64,000 bases of DNA from Acetobacterium bakii. GTDB taxonomy: Bacteria; Bacillota; Clostridia; Eubacteriales; Eubacteriaceae. Positions 8,512-17,094 of this stretch are shown one piece after another (position 1 is the stretch's first letter; the number at the start of each line of letters is the position of its first letter). Both the position numbers and the translations under genes were made by a program. The notes below the pieces were generated by a model. The model was not told the DNA's origin. It worked only from the letters and a program-made list of their open reading frames with translations, and ran no database searches. Where the stretch lies: the NCBI RefSeq assembly GCF_001263355.1, contig NZ_LGYO01000016.1:1-64000 (forward strand), in the 5' to 3' direction.

Positions 8512-10872
8512 ATGGCAGCTGTAAATCCAAGAATTAAAAAGTTAATTGATAGCATATATTCAGTAACCCCGGAAATCGAATCGCAAAGAGCTGTATTAAT
8601 CACACAGTCCTATAAAGAAACCGAAGCGCTGCCGATGATTATTCGTCGGGCCAAAGCATTGGAAAAAATTCTAAATGAAATGACTATTGTGATTCGCGAT
8701 GAAGAATTAATCGTTGGTAATTTAACGGCTAAACCTCGTGGTACCCAGATTTTCCCCGAGTTTTCCAACAAGTGGCTGATTAGTGAATTTGATACTGTGG
8801 CTAAACGAAAAGGCGATGTGTTTCTTATTTCGGATCAAACCAAGGAAGATCTTGGCGAAGCATTTAAATATTGGGATGGCCGCACGGTCAATGAATTAGC
8901 CGAACAATACATGTTTCCTGAAACCAGAGAAGCCATTGCCGCCGGCATTTTCACGGTTGGAAATTACTTTTTTAATGGCGTTGGCCATATTGGTGTCGAC
9001 TACGCAAAGGTCATGGCAGTAGGTTTTAAAGGAATTATTGCCGAAGCTGAAGCAGAAATAGCAAATGCTGATACTACTTTGCCGGAATACATTAAGAAGA
9101 AACATTTCCTTGATGCCGTGATCATTTCCGCCAATGCTGCCATTAATTATGCCCATCGTTTTGCGGCTCAGGCGAGGGAGCTTTCCAGTCAGGAAAAAGA
9201 CCCCCGCAGACAAAACGAACTTCTGGAAATTGCTAAAATGTGCGAAACGGTTCCCGAAAATCCAGCGAATTCCTTTTACGAAGCCCTGCAGTCTTTCTGG
9301 TTTGTCCAGGCAATCACGCAAATCGAATCCAACGGACATTCCATTTCACCGATGCGTTTCGATCAGTATATGTACCCCTATTACAAACAGGACGTCAGCA
9401 AGGGCAACATTACTGATGAAAAAGCTCAGGAACTGCTGGATTGCCTTTGGGTTAAATTCAACGATATCAATAAGATCCGTGATGAAGGATCCACCAAGGC
9501 TTTTGGCGGTTACCCGATGTTCCAGAATCTCATTATCGGCGGTCAGACCCCGGACGGACTGGATGCTACCAATGAACTTTCTTTTATGAGTCTCATCGCT
9601 ACCGCACACACAAAATTGCCACAACCTTCGCTTTCCTTTCGGGTATGGAACAAAACACCGGAAGAGCTCTTATTAAAAGCCTGTGAAATCAGTCAATTAG
9701 GACTGGGAATGCCTGCTTTTTACAGTGATGAGGTTGTCATTCCTTCCTTAGTCAGCCGTGGCGTGACCTTAAGTGATGCCCGTGATTACGGAGTTATCGG
9801 CTGTGTCGAACCACAAAAGGGTGGTAAAACCGAAGGTTGGCATGATGCGGCATTCTTTAACATCGCCAAAGTACTGGAAATCACACTTAATAACGGTATG
9901 GCCGATGGCCAGCAGATGGGTCCTGAAACGGGAACCTTTGAATCCTTTAAAACCTTTGATGACCTGATGGAAGCCTACAAACAACAAATGGTACATTTCG
10001 TAAGCCTGCTCATCAATGCCGATAATTCTGTGGATCTTGCTCACGGTGAGCGCGCTCCCTTGCCTTTCCTTGCTTCGATGGTAGATGACTGTATCAGTAA
10101 AGGAAAATCACTTCAAGAAGGCGGCGCCCACTATAACTTCACCGGACCACAAGGCGTTGGTGTTGCCAATGTTGGAGATTCCCTGGCCGCCATTAAAGAA
10201 TTGGTCTATGACAAGAATGCCATTACCGCCAAAGATCTTAAAAAAGCCCTGGACGAAAACTTTGTGGGCATGGAAGATATGCGTCAAATGTTATTAAACA
10301 GAGCACCAAAGTTTGGTAATGATATTGATGCCGTGGATAACCTTGCTCGTGAGGGCGCCTTGATTTACTGTCGTGAGGTTGAAAAATATACGAATCCTCG
10401 TGGCGGCCAGTTCCAACCGGGTTTATACCCTGTGTCAGCCAATGTTCCAATGGGTGCCGGAACCGGCGCTTCCGCTGACGGTCGACTGGCCGGTACTGCT
10501 TTAGCTGATGGTGTCTCACCGGTTTCCGGAAGAGATCTGGCGGGTCCAACCGCAGCTGTCAATTCGGTTTCCAAACTGGATCATTTCATTGCTTCCAACG
10601 GAACCCTTTTGAATCAGAAGTTTCATCCCTCAGCCATTGCCGGGGAAGCCGGTCTTCACAACTTATCCTCACTGGTTCGCGGTTTCTTTGATCAGAAAGG
10701 GATGCATGTTCAGTTTAATGTGGTTGACCGTGCGAAACTGATTGATGCCCAGAAAAACCCTGAAAAATACCAGAGTCTGGTTGTCCGTGTGGCTGGTTAC
10801 AGTGCCCATTTTGCCTCGCTTGATAAATCCATTCAGGATGATATCATTGAAAGAACCGAACATATTTTTTAA
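8512..10872 (+). CDS. dhaB1: B12-independent glycerol/1,2-propanediol dehydratase (glycyl radical enzyme)
   Basis: A 786-residue glycyl radical enzyme that matches, as I recall it, Clostridium butyricum DhaB1 over its whole length. It would dehydrate glycerol to 3-hydroxypropionaldehyde or 1,2-propanediol to propionaldehyde. Visible active-site elements are GVGHIGVDY (substrate His), ESNGHSISP, the thiyl Cys431 and Glu433 in GCVEPQ, Asp445 in GWHD, and the C-terminal glycyl loop RVAGYS with Gly762. It has no N-terminal encapsulation extension, unlike the enzyme at 22808. GAGGAG precedes the ATG. The activase follows directly. No 1,3-propanediol dehydrogenase is adjacent, so the fate of the aldehyde is not visible here. 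Confidence 0.93.
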   Translation: MAAVNPRIKKLIDSIYSVTPEIESQRAVLITQSYKETEALPMIIRRAKALEKILNEMTIVIRDEELIVGNLTAKPRGTQIFPEFSNKWLISEFDTVAKRKGDVFLISDQTKEDLGEAFKYWDGRTVNELAEQYMFPETREAIAAGIFTVGNYFFNGVGHIGVDYAKVMAVGFKGIIAEAEAEIANADTTLPEYIKKKHFLDAVIISANAAINYAHRFAAQARELSSQEKDPRRQNELLEIAKMCETVPENPANSFYEALQSFWFVQAITQIESNGHSISPMRFDQYMYPYYKQDVSKGNITDEKAQELLDCLWVKFNDINKIRDEGSTKAFGGYPMFQNLIIGGQTPDGLDATNELSFMSLIATAHTKLPQPSLSFRVWNKTPEELLLKACEISQLGLGMPAFYSDEVVIPSLVSRGVTLSDARDYGVIGCVEPQKGGKTEGWHDAAFFNIAKVLEITLNNGMADGQQMGPETGTFESFKTFDDLMEAYKQQMVHFVSLLINADNSVDLAHGERAPLPFLASMVDDCISKGKSLQEGGAHYNFTGPQGVGVANVGDSLAAIKELVYDKNAITAKDLKKALDENFVGMEDMRQMLLNRAPKFGNDIDAVDNLAREGALIYCREVEKYTNPRGGQFQPGLYPVSANVPMGAGTGASADGRLAGTALADGVSPVSGRDLAGPTAAVNSVSKLDHFIASNGTLLNQKFHPSAIAGEAGLHNLSSLVRGFFDQKGMHVQFNVVDRAKLIDAQKNPEKYQSLVVRVAGYSAHFASLDKSIQDDIIERTEHIF

Positions 10873-10945
10873 GACTATTTAAAAATTCTTAGCAGTGAGG
10901 GGATAATTGCCTCTCACTGCTTTTATAATAATTGGAGGTGCAAAT

Positions 10946-11875
10946 ATGCCGAGCAACATTTTAGATTCACAAGCAAAAGGAGTCATTTTCGATATCCAGC
11001 GATTTTCTGTTCATGATGGACCCGGTATTCGAACCATCGTGTTTTTAAAAGGGTGTCCTTTAAAGTGCGATTGGTGCAGTAATCCCGAATCCCAGCAAAG
11101 CCAGCAGGAGCTGATGTTTATTGGTCACAACTGCATTGGCTGCGGTAAATGTCTGAGTGTATGCCCCGCCGGGGCGATTGATATGGAAAACCCGTCACGG
11201 ATCATTCAGGAAAAATGCACCCACTGCGGCAAATGCGTCGAAGTCTGTTATGCCGGCGCACTCAATATGGCTGGTGAAGAAAAAACCGTGGAAATGGTAT
11301 TGAGTGAACTAAAAAAAGATGCTATTTATTATCGTAATTCTGGTGGCGGGATTACTTTTTCTGGTGGAGAACCCTTTTTTCAACAGGAATTTTTCGAGCA
11401 GCTGCTGATGGGCTGCAAGTCAAACGGCTGGCATACCACCATTGAAACAACCGGTTTTACCACCGAGAAAGTTTTAAATAAAATACTGCCTTTGGTGGAT
11501 CTGGTTTTTATGGATATTAAACATATGGATGACCGAAAACATGAGCTATGTACCGGAATTTCCAATAAAACAGTTCTGAAAAACGCCCAGATTATTGCCA
11601 AGTCCGGGGTTCCGATGATTATTCGAATCCCCGTTATTCCGGAAGTCAATGATGACCTAATGAACATCCAGGCTACGGCTGACTTTGTAAGGTCTTTGGC
11701 GTCTGTTAAGGAACTTCAATTGATGCCTTATCATCGTCTGGGACAGAATAAGTACGACTATTTGGGACGAGAATATGCTTTAAATGAAATCAAACCTGCC
11801 AGTAAGACCAGCATCGATCAGCTGAAAGAAGCCGTCGAAGCATATGGTCTGAAATGCTCAATCGGAGGATCGTAA
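10946..11875 (+). CDS. dhaB2: Glycyl radical enzyme activase (radical SAM), DhaB2 type
   Basis: About 309 residues. The radical SAM triad is CPLKCDWC, followed by two ferredoxin-like clusters ([12 protein letters not shown] and [11 protein letters not shown]) and the SAM-binding [11 protein letters not shown]. The N-terminal [16 protein letters not shown] is the standard activase signature. It would generate the glycyl radical on the dehydratase encoded upstream. The start at 10946 is chosen because GGAGGTG lies seven bases upstream; a further in-frame ATG at 10907 lacks a ribosome site. A terminator follows. Confidence 0.94.
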   Translation: MPSNILDSQAKGVIFDIQRFSVHDGPGIRTIVFLKGCPLKCDWCSNPESQQSQQELMFIGHNCIGCGKCLSVCPAGAIDMENPSRIIQEKCTHCGKCVEVCYAGALNMAGEEKTVEMVLSELKKDAIYYRNSGGGITFSGGEPFFQQEFFEQLLMGCKSNGWHTTIETTGFTTEKVLNKILPLVDLVFMDIKHMDDRKHELCTGISNKTVLKNAQIIAKSGVPMIIRIPVIPEVNDDLMNIQATADFVRSLASVKELQLMPYHRLGQNKYDYLGREYALNEIKPASKTSIDQLKEAVEAYGLKCSIGGS

Positions 11876-11892
11876 TAATAGAAGAAATGGTT

Positions 11893-11928
11893 AAAAAAAG
11901 GACTGCCAAAACTCTGCAGTTCTTTTTT
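11893..11928. terminator. Bidirectional terminator between dhaB2 and the GntR gene
   Basis: AAAAAAGGACTGC pairs with GCAGTTCTTTTTT around a nine-base loop. The same ACTGC-CAAAACTCT-GCAGT core forms the terminator at 33113. It serves two convergent genes. Confidence 0.85.
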
Positions 11929-11939
11929 ATTTTAATTGA

Positions 11940-12665
11940 CTAGAAGATCCGTTTATCGTCACTGTCCTTTGGCGTTGCCGCTTTAATACTTAGATATTTG
12001 GGACTGACATAAAACCAGGCGTATTCCAGAATTTTAAGCGTGGCTTCGTTCTTGATAATTTCCGTGATTTCAAAAACGGGATCACGCTCACCCAGGTTGA
12101 GTTTTTCCCGGATTTCTTCCGATGGCATGGCCACTGTGATGTTCAGTGTCTTATCAAGGACAAATGCCAGTTTTTCTTCCACCGGCTTGAGATAGTTGGC
12201 AAATTTCAGCATATCTTCAATTACCGGCTGATGATGCACATAGGGCAGATAAATAATCTCCATGGCAATTTCTTTTTGATCGGAATATAAAATCCGCTTC
12301 ACTTCGACGGCTTTCTGGTTTTCCGCCAACGCTAATGTGCGGTCAATCTGCTTAGTCGGATACAGCACCTTCACCGAAATCAGCTTGACCTCATCAATAT
12401 GGGTGTTTAACCCGTCATACTTATTAAACTTAAACTGAAAAATATCCACTTCGGGTTTACAGACAAAATTCCCCTTGCCCGGCACCGAGTAGATATACCC
12501 TTCGTTGGATAAAAGCGACAGGCTTTTGCGGATAGTCATCCGGCTCGCGGAATACTCACTCATCAGTGCGGTTTCAGAATTCAGCATATCACCGGGTTTA
12601 AGCTGACTTTTTAATATTTTATCTTTTAAACTCGCTACAATTGCTAAATATAAAACATCACTCAT
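11940..12665 (-). CDS. GntR family regulator, HutC/UTRA type
   Basis: A 241-residue protein. The N-terminal winged helix (LKDKILKSQLKPGDMLNSE, YSASRMTIRKSLSLL, GYIYSVPGKGNFV) is classical GntR, and the C-terminal about 150 residues fit the UTRA ligand-binding domain (EVKRILYSDQKEIAMEIIYLP). It overlaps the corrinoid gene by four bases (ATGA), so the two are cotranslated. Matching operator-like 17-mers upstream of that corrinoid gene (13333) and of the CobW gene (18218) suggest it controls both transcripts. The effector is unknown; a methylated growth substrate is a reasonable guess. Confidence 0.93.
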   Translation of the reverse strand: MSDVLYLAIVASLKDKILKSQLKPGDMLNSETALMSEYSASRMTIRKSLSLLSNEGYIYSVPGKGNFVCKPEVDIFQFKFNKYDGLNTHIDEVKLISVKVLYPTKQIDRTLALAENQKAVEVKRILYSDQKEIAMEIIYLPYVHHQPVIEDMLKFANYLKPVEEKLAFVLDKTLNITVAMPSEEIREKLNLGERDPVFEITEIIKNEATLKILEYAWFYVSPKYLSIKAATPKDSDDKRIF

Positions 12666-13315
12666 TCATTTTTTGCTCCCTTATTTTTTTCTTCCAGAAA
12701 AACTTCACAGTATCTCAGCCCTTCATAAAAATTGTTGGTCATAAAATCGATCTGTGGAATTTTAACATAATCGTGATTCACCACCGCGCCACCCAATAAA
12801 AAACGACGGTTTTCCAGCAGATGTTCTCTTTCCAGGGCATTTCCCAATTCCTGCAGATAAGGGATGGAATTGGTCATCACACAGCTCACGGCGATAATAT
12901 CCGGTTGGTGCTGCTTTACTGCATCAATAAATTTTTCAACTTTCACATCCACGCCCAGATCAATGACTTCAATGCCCTTGTTTTCCAGGGCATCAATCAT
13001 CAAATCCTTGCCGATATCATGAATATCATCAAAAATCGTCCCAAAAAGCACCTTTCCTACGGGTTTCAACCAAGTCTTCCCCCCCTGATGAAGGTTGGCT
13101 GCTGCAAAAATATTCTTGGCAATCATTCCCGAGACAATCAGGTCGGCAATGTAGCATTCGCCCGTTTCATATTTTTTTCCGATTTCATTTAATCCTTCCA
13201 TAACAATATCATAAAGATCTTGAGCTTCGATTCCCTGTTGGATCAATTCGTCTGCAAAGGCCTCTGCTTCGCTCAGTTTTAAGTCCGCAATCAGTTCGAT
13301 CAGTTTTTCCTTCAT
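12662..13315 (-). CDS. Corrinoid (B12) methyl-carrier protein
   Basis: About 217 residues with the N-terminal helical cap and a C-terminal cobalamin domain: FDDIHDIGKDLMI (DxHxxG), VSCVMTNSIPYL (SxL-like) and LLGGAVV. It carries methyl groups between methyltransferases. The second of two adjacent ATGs is chosen because the GAGGAG site is otherwise too close. It is the first gene of a two-gene unit with the GntR regulator. It is more divergent than the other three carriers in the window, for instance SCVMTN in place of SSLLTT. Confidence 0.93.
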   Translation of the reverse strand: MKEKLIELIADLKLSEAEAFADELIQQGIEAQDLYDIVMEGLNEIGKKYETGECYIADLIVSGMIAKNIFAAANLHQGGKTWLKPVGKVLFGTIFDDIHDIGKDLMIDALENKGIEVIDLGVDVKVEKFIDAVKQHQPDIIAVSCVMTNSIPYLQELGNALEREHLLENRRFLLGGAVVNHDYVKIPQIDFMTNNFYEGLRYCEVFLEEKNKGAKNE

Positions 13316-13332
13316 CATTTCTCCTCAACTCT

Positions 13333-13349
13333 TACGTACAGATCTGTAT
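13333..13349 (-). promoter_or_regulatory. Putative GntR operator upstream of the corrinoid gene
   Basis: The plus-strand 17-mer TACGTACAGATCTGTAT contains a perfect palindrome TACAGATCTGTA. It matches 13 of 17 positions of the site at 18218-18234. A possible promoter (TTGCTA, 16 bases, TATGAT on the minus strand) lies directly upstream, so binding would overlap the start of transcription. Confidence 0.6.
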
Positions 13350-13405
13350 CATTGATTCTATCATAATTGCTTTTTATTGCATAGCAACATTCACCAAATT
13401 TTGGG

Positions 13406-13936
13406 CTAATCCCTATAGAGCACTAAACCAAAATAGGTGACTTTATTGGAACCATTGTTATAAGTCATCCCCAAATCACGGCTTAGCGTAACCACATCGA
13501 TGCCCGACGCTTCCAATGATGGCATGGTTTCATCAGGAAATCGACAGGGTTCCGCGGACAGGATGGCACAGGTTTCACAGATAGAGCAGGTTCCCGCGGT
13601 GAAAAAGAGATAGTCAAAATGTTCGGCTTTCGCTGCTTCGCTGATTTTTTGGATCTCTTCTCGAAATTCAAGGCCGGATTTAATCATGCCCTTGTGATCA
13701 TATTTGTTTTTTAATGAATATATTTTTGAAAAAAGCAGTCCTTTGGGGTACGTCAGGATCAATTCCCGATAATACTCCAGATCTCCCACGGCCGGAGGAC
13801 ACATATAATTTTTGCCATAAAATCCGCAATAATTGTCAGCACAGCGATCTCGGACTTCCTTGGTGATGTGGATGCTTTGGGTATCATCAATCGCCTTTAT
13901 TTCCGAAAAATTACCACTTTGAAGATACGCTTTCAT
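13406..13936 (-). CDS. DUF2284 metal-binding protein
   Basis: A 176-residue protein with conserved cysteine groups: CADNYCGFYGKNYMCPP near the N-terminus and GTCSICETCAILSAEPC near residues 115-135, matching the DUF2284 (predicted metal- or Fe-S-binding) family. The pattern suggests an iron-sulfur cluster. DUF2284 genes are often found beside corrinoid methyltransferase genes, and a role in corrinoid reduction or activation is an inference. An AGGAG lies 11 bases before the ATG. It sits between the two transcription units of this island, with a hairpin directly upstream (13991-14022). Confidence 0.8.
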   Translation of the reverse strand: MKAYLQSGNFSEIKAIDDTQSIHITKEVRDRCADNYCGFYGKNYMCPPAVGDLEYYRELILTYPKGLLFSKIYSLKNKYDHKGMIKSGLEFREEIQKISEAAKAEHFDYLFFTAGTCSICETCAILSAEPCRFPDETMPSLEASGIDVVTLSRDLGMTYNNGSNKVTYFGLVLYRD

Positions 13937-13990
13937 TGATGGATCAACTCCTATTCTTTGATATTTTGATTAAAGGTCTGAATCAATCAC

Positions 13991-14022
13991 AGCCCTTTCC
14001 CGAATGCGCCAGGAAAAGGGCT
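13991..14022 (-). terminator. Hairpin downstream of the methyltransferase operon
   Basis: AGCCCTTTTCC pairs with GGGAAAGGGCT on the minus strand, just after the pterin-binding methyltransferase gene. There is no strong U tract, so it may be an attenuator or a processing hairpin rather than a full stop. Confidence 0.55.
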
Positions 14023-14041
14023 ATGAAAATCTGACATGTTT

Positions 14042-14845
14042 TTATTTTTTGATAAACGCGATTTTTGCCCCAGTGGTATACTTCCGACAGAAGCGATCCC
14101 GGCCCAGCAACAGCTCAGTGGCTTTGAGTGACTCAATTAATGCCACATTCTCGGGATTGACAACTGCCGAATCCATGCCGGCTGCCACTGCCAGGGTCAA
14201 AAAGGTCCGATTGACCAGAGCCCGGTTTGGCAGACCAAAGGAAATATTGCTCAGCCCGCCAGTGATATGGGCTTCCGGATATGCCGCATGGATGGTTTTG
14301 ATGGATTCAAAGGCGATCAGCCCGGCTTTCTGATCTGTGGCAACCGCCATGATCAGGGGATCAATGAAGACTTTATCGTCAGCTATCCCCGCATCCCGGG
14401 TGGCCTTGAATATATTTTCAAGTACAACCATCCGCTGTTCTACGGTTTTTGGCATCCCGGATTGGGATTCGTCCAGCGCCAGAGCGATGACATTGCAGTC
14501 TCTTTCCTTTATAAAGGGGATAAAGCTCTGCAGACGCTCCGGGTCACCATTGATGGAATTGATCATCGGCGTTTCTTTGACAGCGTGGATCGCTTCGCTG
14601 ATGACTTCCGGGGTGGAACTGTCGATGCAGATGGGGGTATTGGTGACCGATTGCACCATCTCGATTAACCAGAGCATGTCCCCTTTTTCTCGGGAAGGAT
14701 CGGTGCCGGCATTCACATCCAGATAGTCTGCCCCGGCATTGGCCTGATCCAGAGCTGTTTTTTTAATGAAGTCGGCATCCCGATTGATAATGGCTTCCTG
14801 GATAGCTTTGCGGGTGCCATTTATTTTTTCTCCGATAAATATCAT
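14042..14845 (-). CDS. Methyltetrahydrofolate:corrinoid methyltransferase (pterin-binding, MtgA/AcsE-like)
   Basis: A 267-residue TIM-barrel protein of the pterin-binding (dihydropteroate synthase-like) family. Signatures are MIFIGEKINGTRKAI, GADYLDVNAGTD, PICIDSSTPEV, NSINGDPERL and TGGLSNISFGLPNR. It would move the methyl group from the corrinoid carrier to tetrahydrofolate, feeding the methyl branch of the Wood-Ljungdahl pathway. AAGGAG lies six bases before the ATG. It closes an operon of corrinoid carrier, UroD-type methyltransferase and this gene, so all three components of a methyltransferase system are encoded together. It is similar to the paralogue at 62044. Confidence 0.94.
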   Translation of the reverse strand: MIFIGEKINGTRKAIQEAIINRDADFIKKTALDQANAGADYLDVNAGTDPSREKGDMLWLIEMVQSVTNTPICIDSSTPEVISEAIHAVKETPMINSINGDPERLQSFIPFIKERDCNVIALALDESQSGMPKTVEQRMVVLENIFKATRDAGIADDKVFIDPLIMAVATDQKAGLIAFESIKTIHAAYPEAHITGGLSNISFGLPNRALVNRTFLTLAVAAGMDSAVVNPENVALIESLKATELLLGRDRFCRKYTTGAKIAFIKK

Positions 14846-14863
14846 AAATGTCTCCTTAATTCT

Positions 14864-15988
14864 TTAATACTCTAGTGCGACCTCATGCATTGCTACAAGA
14901 TTTTCGAATTTTGAACATGTCGGAGCATCACAACCTGCAGCTAAAATTACCCCTTTTACACCAATGTCATCAAGTAGTCGACGTATATAATCCTTGACTT
15001 CATCAGGAGTTGATACGGTTAACATTTGAGCAGGAACGTCTCCCATAAATGCAACGTGGTCACCTAAAACTTTCCGGGCTTTTCTTAAATCAGTCATGCC
15101 ATCGGTATTGATAATACATTTTTTTGCTGGTAATTCTAAAAATCTTTCTAAATCTCGATCCCAATTCTGGTCTAAATGCAAGATTGGTGTGATTCCTCGA
15201 TCAATTAAGGCTAACGCAAGTTTATACATATAAGGCCATACCAAATTATCCCAAATCTTTGGACTGACAAGTCCTGACGCTCCACGCCAACCACCAATCC
15301 ATTCACCTATGACATAATCCCTATCTGGCCGAGAAGCGATCATTTTCAGCTGTTCTTCCAGCATGGCATCTTGAGCTTCTTTAACTAAATCCGGTTTTCG
15401 ATAGCAATCCATAAAAAATGCGGTCATAGAACGTCCGCCACATAATGTTTCAAACGGAGGACAGATCAATCCACTATTTAAAACTGGATATCCTGCATCA
15501 ATATACTGTTGCGCAATCATTTCGTCTTTTGCATGGTATTCAAAAAATTTTTCAATCTTTTTCATATCTATGATTTGAGGCAATATCCGATTCATTACCG
15601 CTTGAGAACCTTCTTTAATGATAAGTTCATAATCGCCATCCTGAATCATTTTTTTCTCATCAACCTGCCAGATTTCGTTTTCTCCTAATTCCTCACCTGG
15701 CATTTTGACTTTAGACCACCATATCAGGCTTAATGCCGCTTGATGCGCCCCTGGATAAGCAAAATTAATACAATCAACAGGAGCGATTGTATTTATACGA
15801 TTAACAAAATCGATGTAGTATTTTAAACCAGCTTCTGTATCTGACATATATTTAGCCAGTGTAATATCAGAATAGGTTGGTGGTACAGCTTGCCCCATAT
15901 AGCAGGCAAGAACATGTTCGTTTTCATGATTAGTACAAGCTTGAACTTTTTTTAATCGTTCATCAAATATTGGGTTCGTTTTCATCAT
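14864..15988 (-). CDS. UroD-family corrinoid methyltransferase (substrate-specific, MtxB role)
   Basis: A 374-residue protein of the uroporphyrinogen decarboxylase-like fold that includes MtaA, CmuA and the MtvB-type O-demethylases. Possible zinc ligands are His in PILHLDQNWD and Cys in AAGCDAPTC near the C-terminus. It is expected to transfer a methyl group from a methylated growth substrate to the carrier encoded just upstream, whose reading frame it overlaps by four bases. The substrate cannot be read from the sequence. Its codons are visibly more A/T-rich than those of both flanking genes, which suggests a different origin. AAGGAG precedes the ATG. Confidence 0.88.
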   Translation of the reverse strand: MMKTNPIFDERLKKVQACTNHENEHVLACYMGQAVPPTYSDITLAKYMSDTEAGLKYYIDFVNRINTIAPVDCINFAYPGAHQAALSLIWWSKVKMPGEELGENEIWQVDEKKMIQDGDYELIIKEGSQAVMNRILPQIIDMKKIEKFFEYHAKDEMIAQQYIDAGYPVLNSGLICPPFETLCGGRSMTAFFMDCYRKPDLVKEAQDAMLEEQLKMIASRPDRDYVIGEWIGGWRGASGLVSPKIWDNLVWPYMYKLALALIDRGITPILHLDQNWDRDLERFLELPAKKCIINTDGMTDLRKARKVLGDHVAFMGDVPAQMLTVSTPDEVKDYIRRLLDDIGVKGVILAAGCDAPTCSKFENLVAMHEVALEY

Positions 15989-16602
15989 AACATCTCCTTA
16001 CATAATTTAACTGCCGACTGGGCATCGTCACCGACGGCATCCGCGCCGGTATATCTGACAACTGATTCGTCGGTGGGTCCGCCACCAATGATAATTTTGA
16101 CCTGATCTCTGAGTCCGGCTGCCTCAACGGCTTTGACAGTGTTTGAGATGGAATCATAGGCGGTGGTCAATAAACAGGATAATGCCAAAATCGGTGCTCC
16201 TGATTCCTTCAGTGCATTGACAAACGCTTCCGGTTTGGCATCAACCCCCACATCAATGACATCAAATCCGCCGGATTTCAGCATCACATAGACCAGATCT
16301 TTACCGATATCGTGGATATCTCCTTCAACGGTGCCTAAAACAACCTTAGCCAGAATATCTCCGGTTTTTCCATCTAAATAAGGTTCCAGCATCGTCCCGA
16401 CTTCCTTGAACATTTCTCCGGACATCATCAGGTCGGAAACAAAATAATCTCCTGAGCTAAACAATTCCCCGACCTTGACCATGCCAGCTTCACATTCTTT
16501 GAGAATACTCACGGGATCGGTGCCATTTTCCAGTTCTTGCTGGACCAATTCCATCAGCTCATCCATTTCCAGACTTGCCAGTAATTCACTTATTTTCGCC
16601 AT
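15985..16602 (-). CDS. Corrinoid (B12) methyl-carrier protein
   Basis: About 205 residues: helical cap (ELMELVQQELENGTDPVSIL) and cobalamin domain with GDIHDIGKDLV, LSCLLTTAYDSI and IIGGGPT. The start at 16602 is preferred because GGAGG lies eight bases before it; an ATG five codons upstream contains that site. It leads a three-gene operon with the UroD-type and pterin-type methyltransferases and is the likely shared methyl acceptor. Two hairpin structures lie in the upstream spacer. Confidence 0.94.
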   Translation of the reverse strand: MAKISELLASLEMDELMELVQQELENGTDPVSILKECEAGMVKVGELFSSGDYFVSDLMMSGEMFKEVGTMLEPYLDGKTGDILAKVVLGTVEGDIHDIGKDLVYVMLKSGGFDVIDVGVDAKPEAFVNALKESGAPILALSCLLTTAYDSISNTVKAVEAAGLRDQVKIIIGGGPTDESVVRYTGADAVGDDAQSAVKLCKEML

Positions 16603-16766
16603 TTCTTTATCCTCCATGTTTTTGTTTTGTTAACTTTTTTTCGTTTGAACCAAACATTTTCAGAAGGAACACTCATCAGGTTTCAAGTATATTTAAAATT
16701 AATCCGATTTATGGAAAAATAATTTTATTTTCCATTGGGATTTGTGTTAATATAAAAGTGATGAGC

Positions 16767-16833
16767 ACTCCTTTTAGCGCTTCCCGTGTACGTTATGGCC
16801 CACAATGCCAGTACCCGTGGAATTTTAAGGAGT
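16767..16833. other. Nested hairpin structure upstream of the methyltransferase operon
   Basis: Outer arms ACTCCTT (16767-16773) and AAGGAGT (16827-16833) enclose further nested pairs TTCC/GGAA, GTAC/GTAC and TGGC/GCCA. On the plus strand it is followed by CTCTTTTTTT, as in a terminator. On the minus strand it would lie in the 5' leader of the operon starting at 16602. I cannot assign it to a known riboswitch class. Confidence 0.5.
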
Positions 16834-16915
16834 CTCTTTTTTTGTTTCAAGCATGCATTGTACCTCCAGCTTTAATTTGTTTTGGTAATTGCGTTACAGC
16901 CGTGAGCTTCGCTGC

Positions 16916-17003
16916 CAGTTTTACACGAAACAATTTTTACACTCTACGGCGGACACTCTCCGAGATGTCCGCCTCGACGTTACAAAATTGTTTGTGAAAA
17001 CTG
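16916..17003. repeat. Long imperfect inverted repeat
   Basis: Outer arms CAGTTTTACACGAAACAATTT and its near-complement at about 16982-17003 flank a perfect inner stem GGCGGACA (16948-16955) with TGTCCGCC (16966-16973). The whole forms an 88-base hairpin. It could be the terminator of the CobW unit upstream, or a small palindromic mobile element. Confidence 0.6.
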
Positions 17004-17094
17004 ACATCAAAGCAGCCATTGTTCATCATTTTTTAATTTCGCAATTACCAGAAATTTGCTTTATAATACCGATGGTTTTATCGGTTATTACCAT

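Noticed and set aside
8512-10872. trans-4-Hydroxyproline dehydratase (HypD) as the identity of the first glycyl radical enzyme
   Set aside because: HypD as I recall it has GCVETG and no adjacent HD pair; this protein has GCVEPQ and GWHD and matches DhaB1 throughout. No proline reductase gene is adjacent.
16603-17094. Cobalamin riboswitch before the corrinoid operon
   Set aside because: The B12-box type sequence is not present; the hairpins there have another layout.
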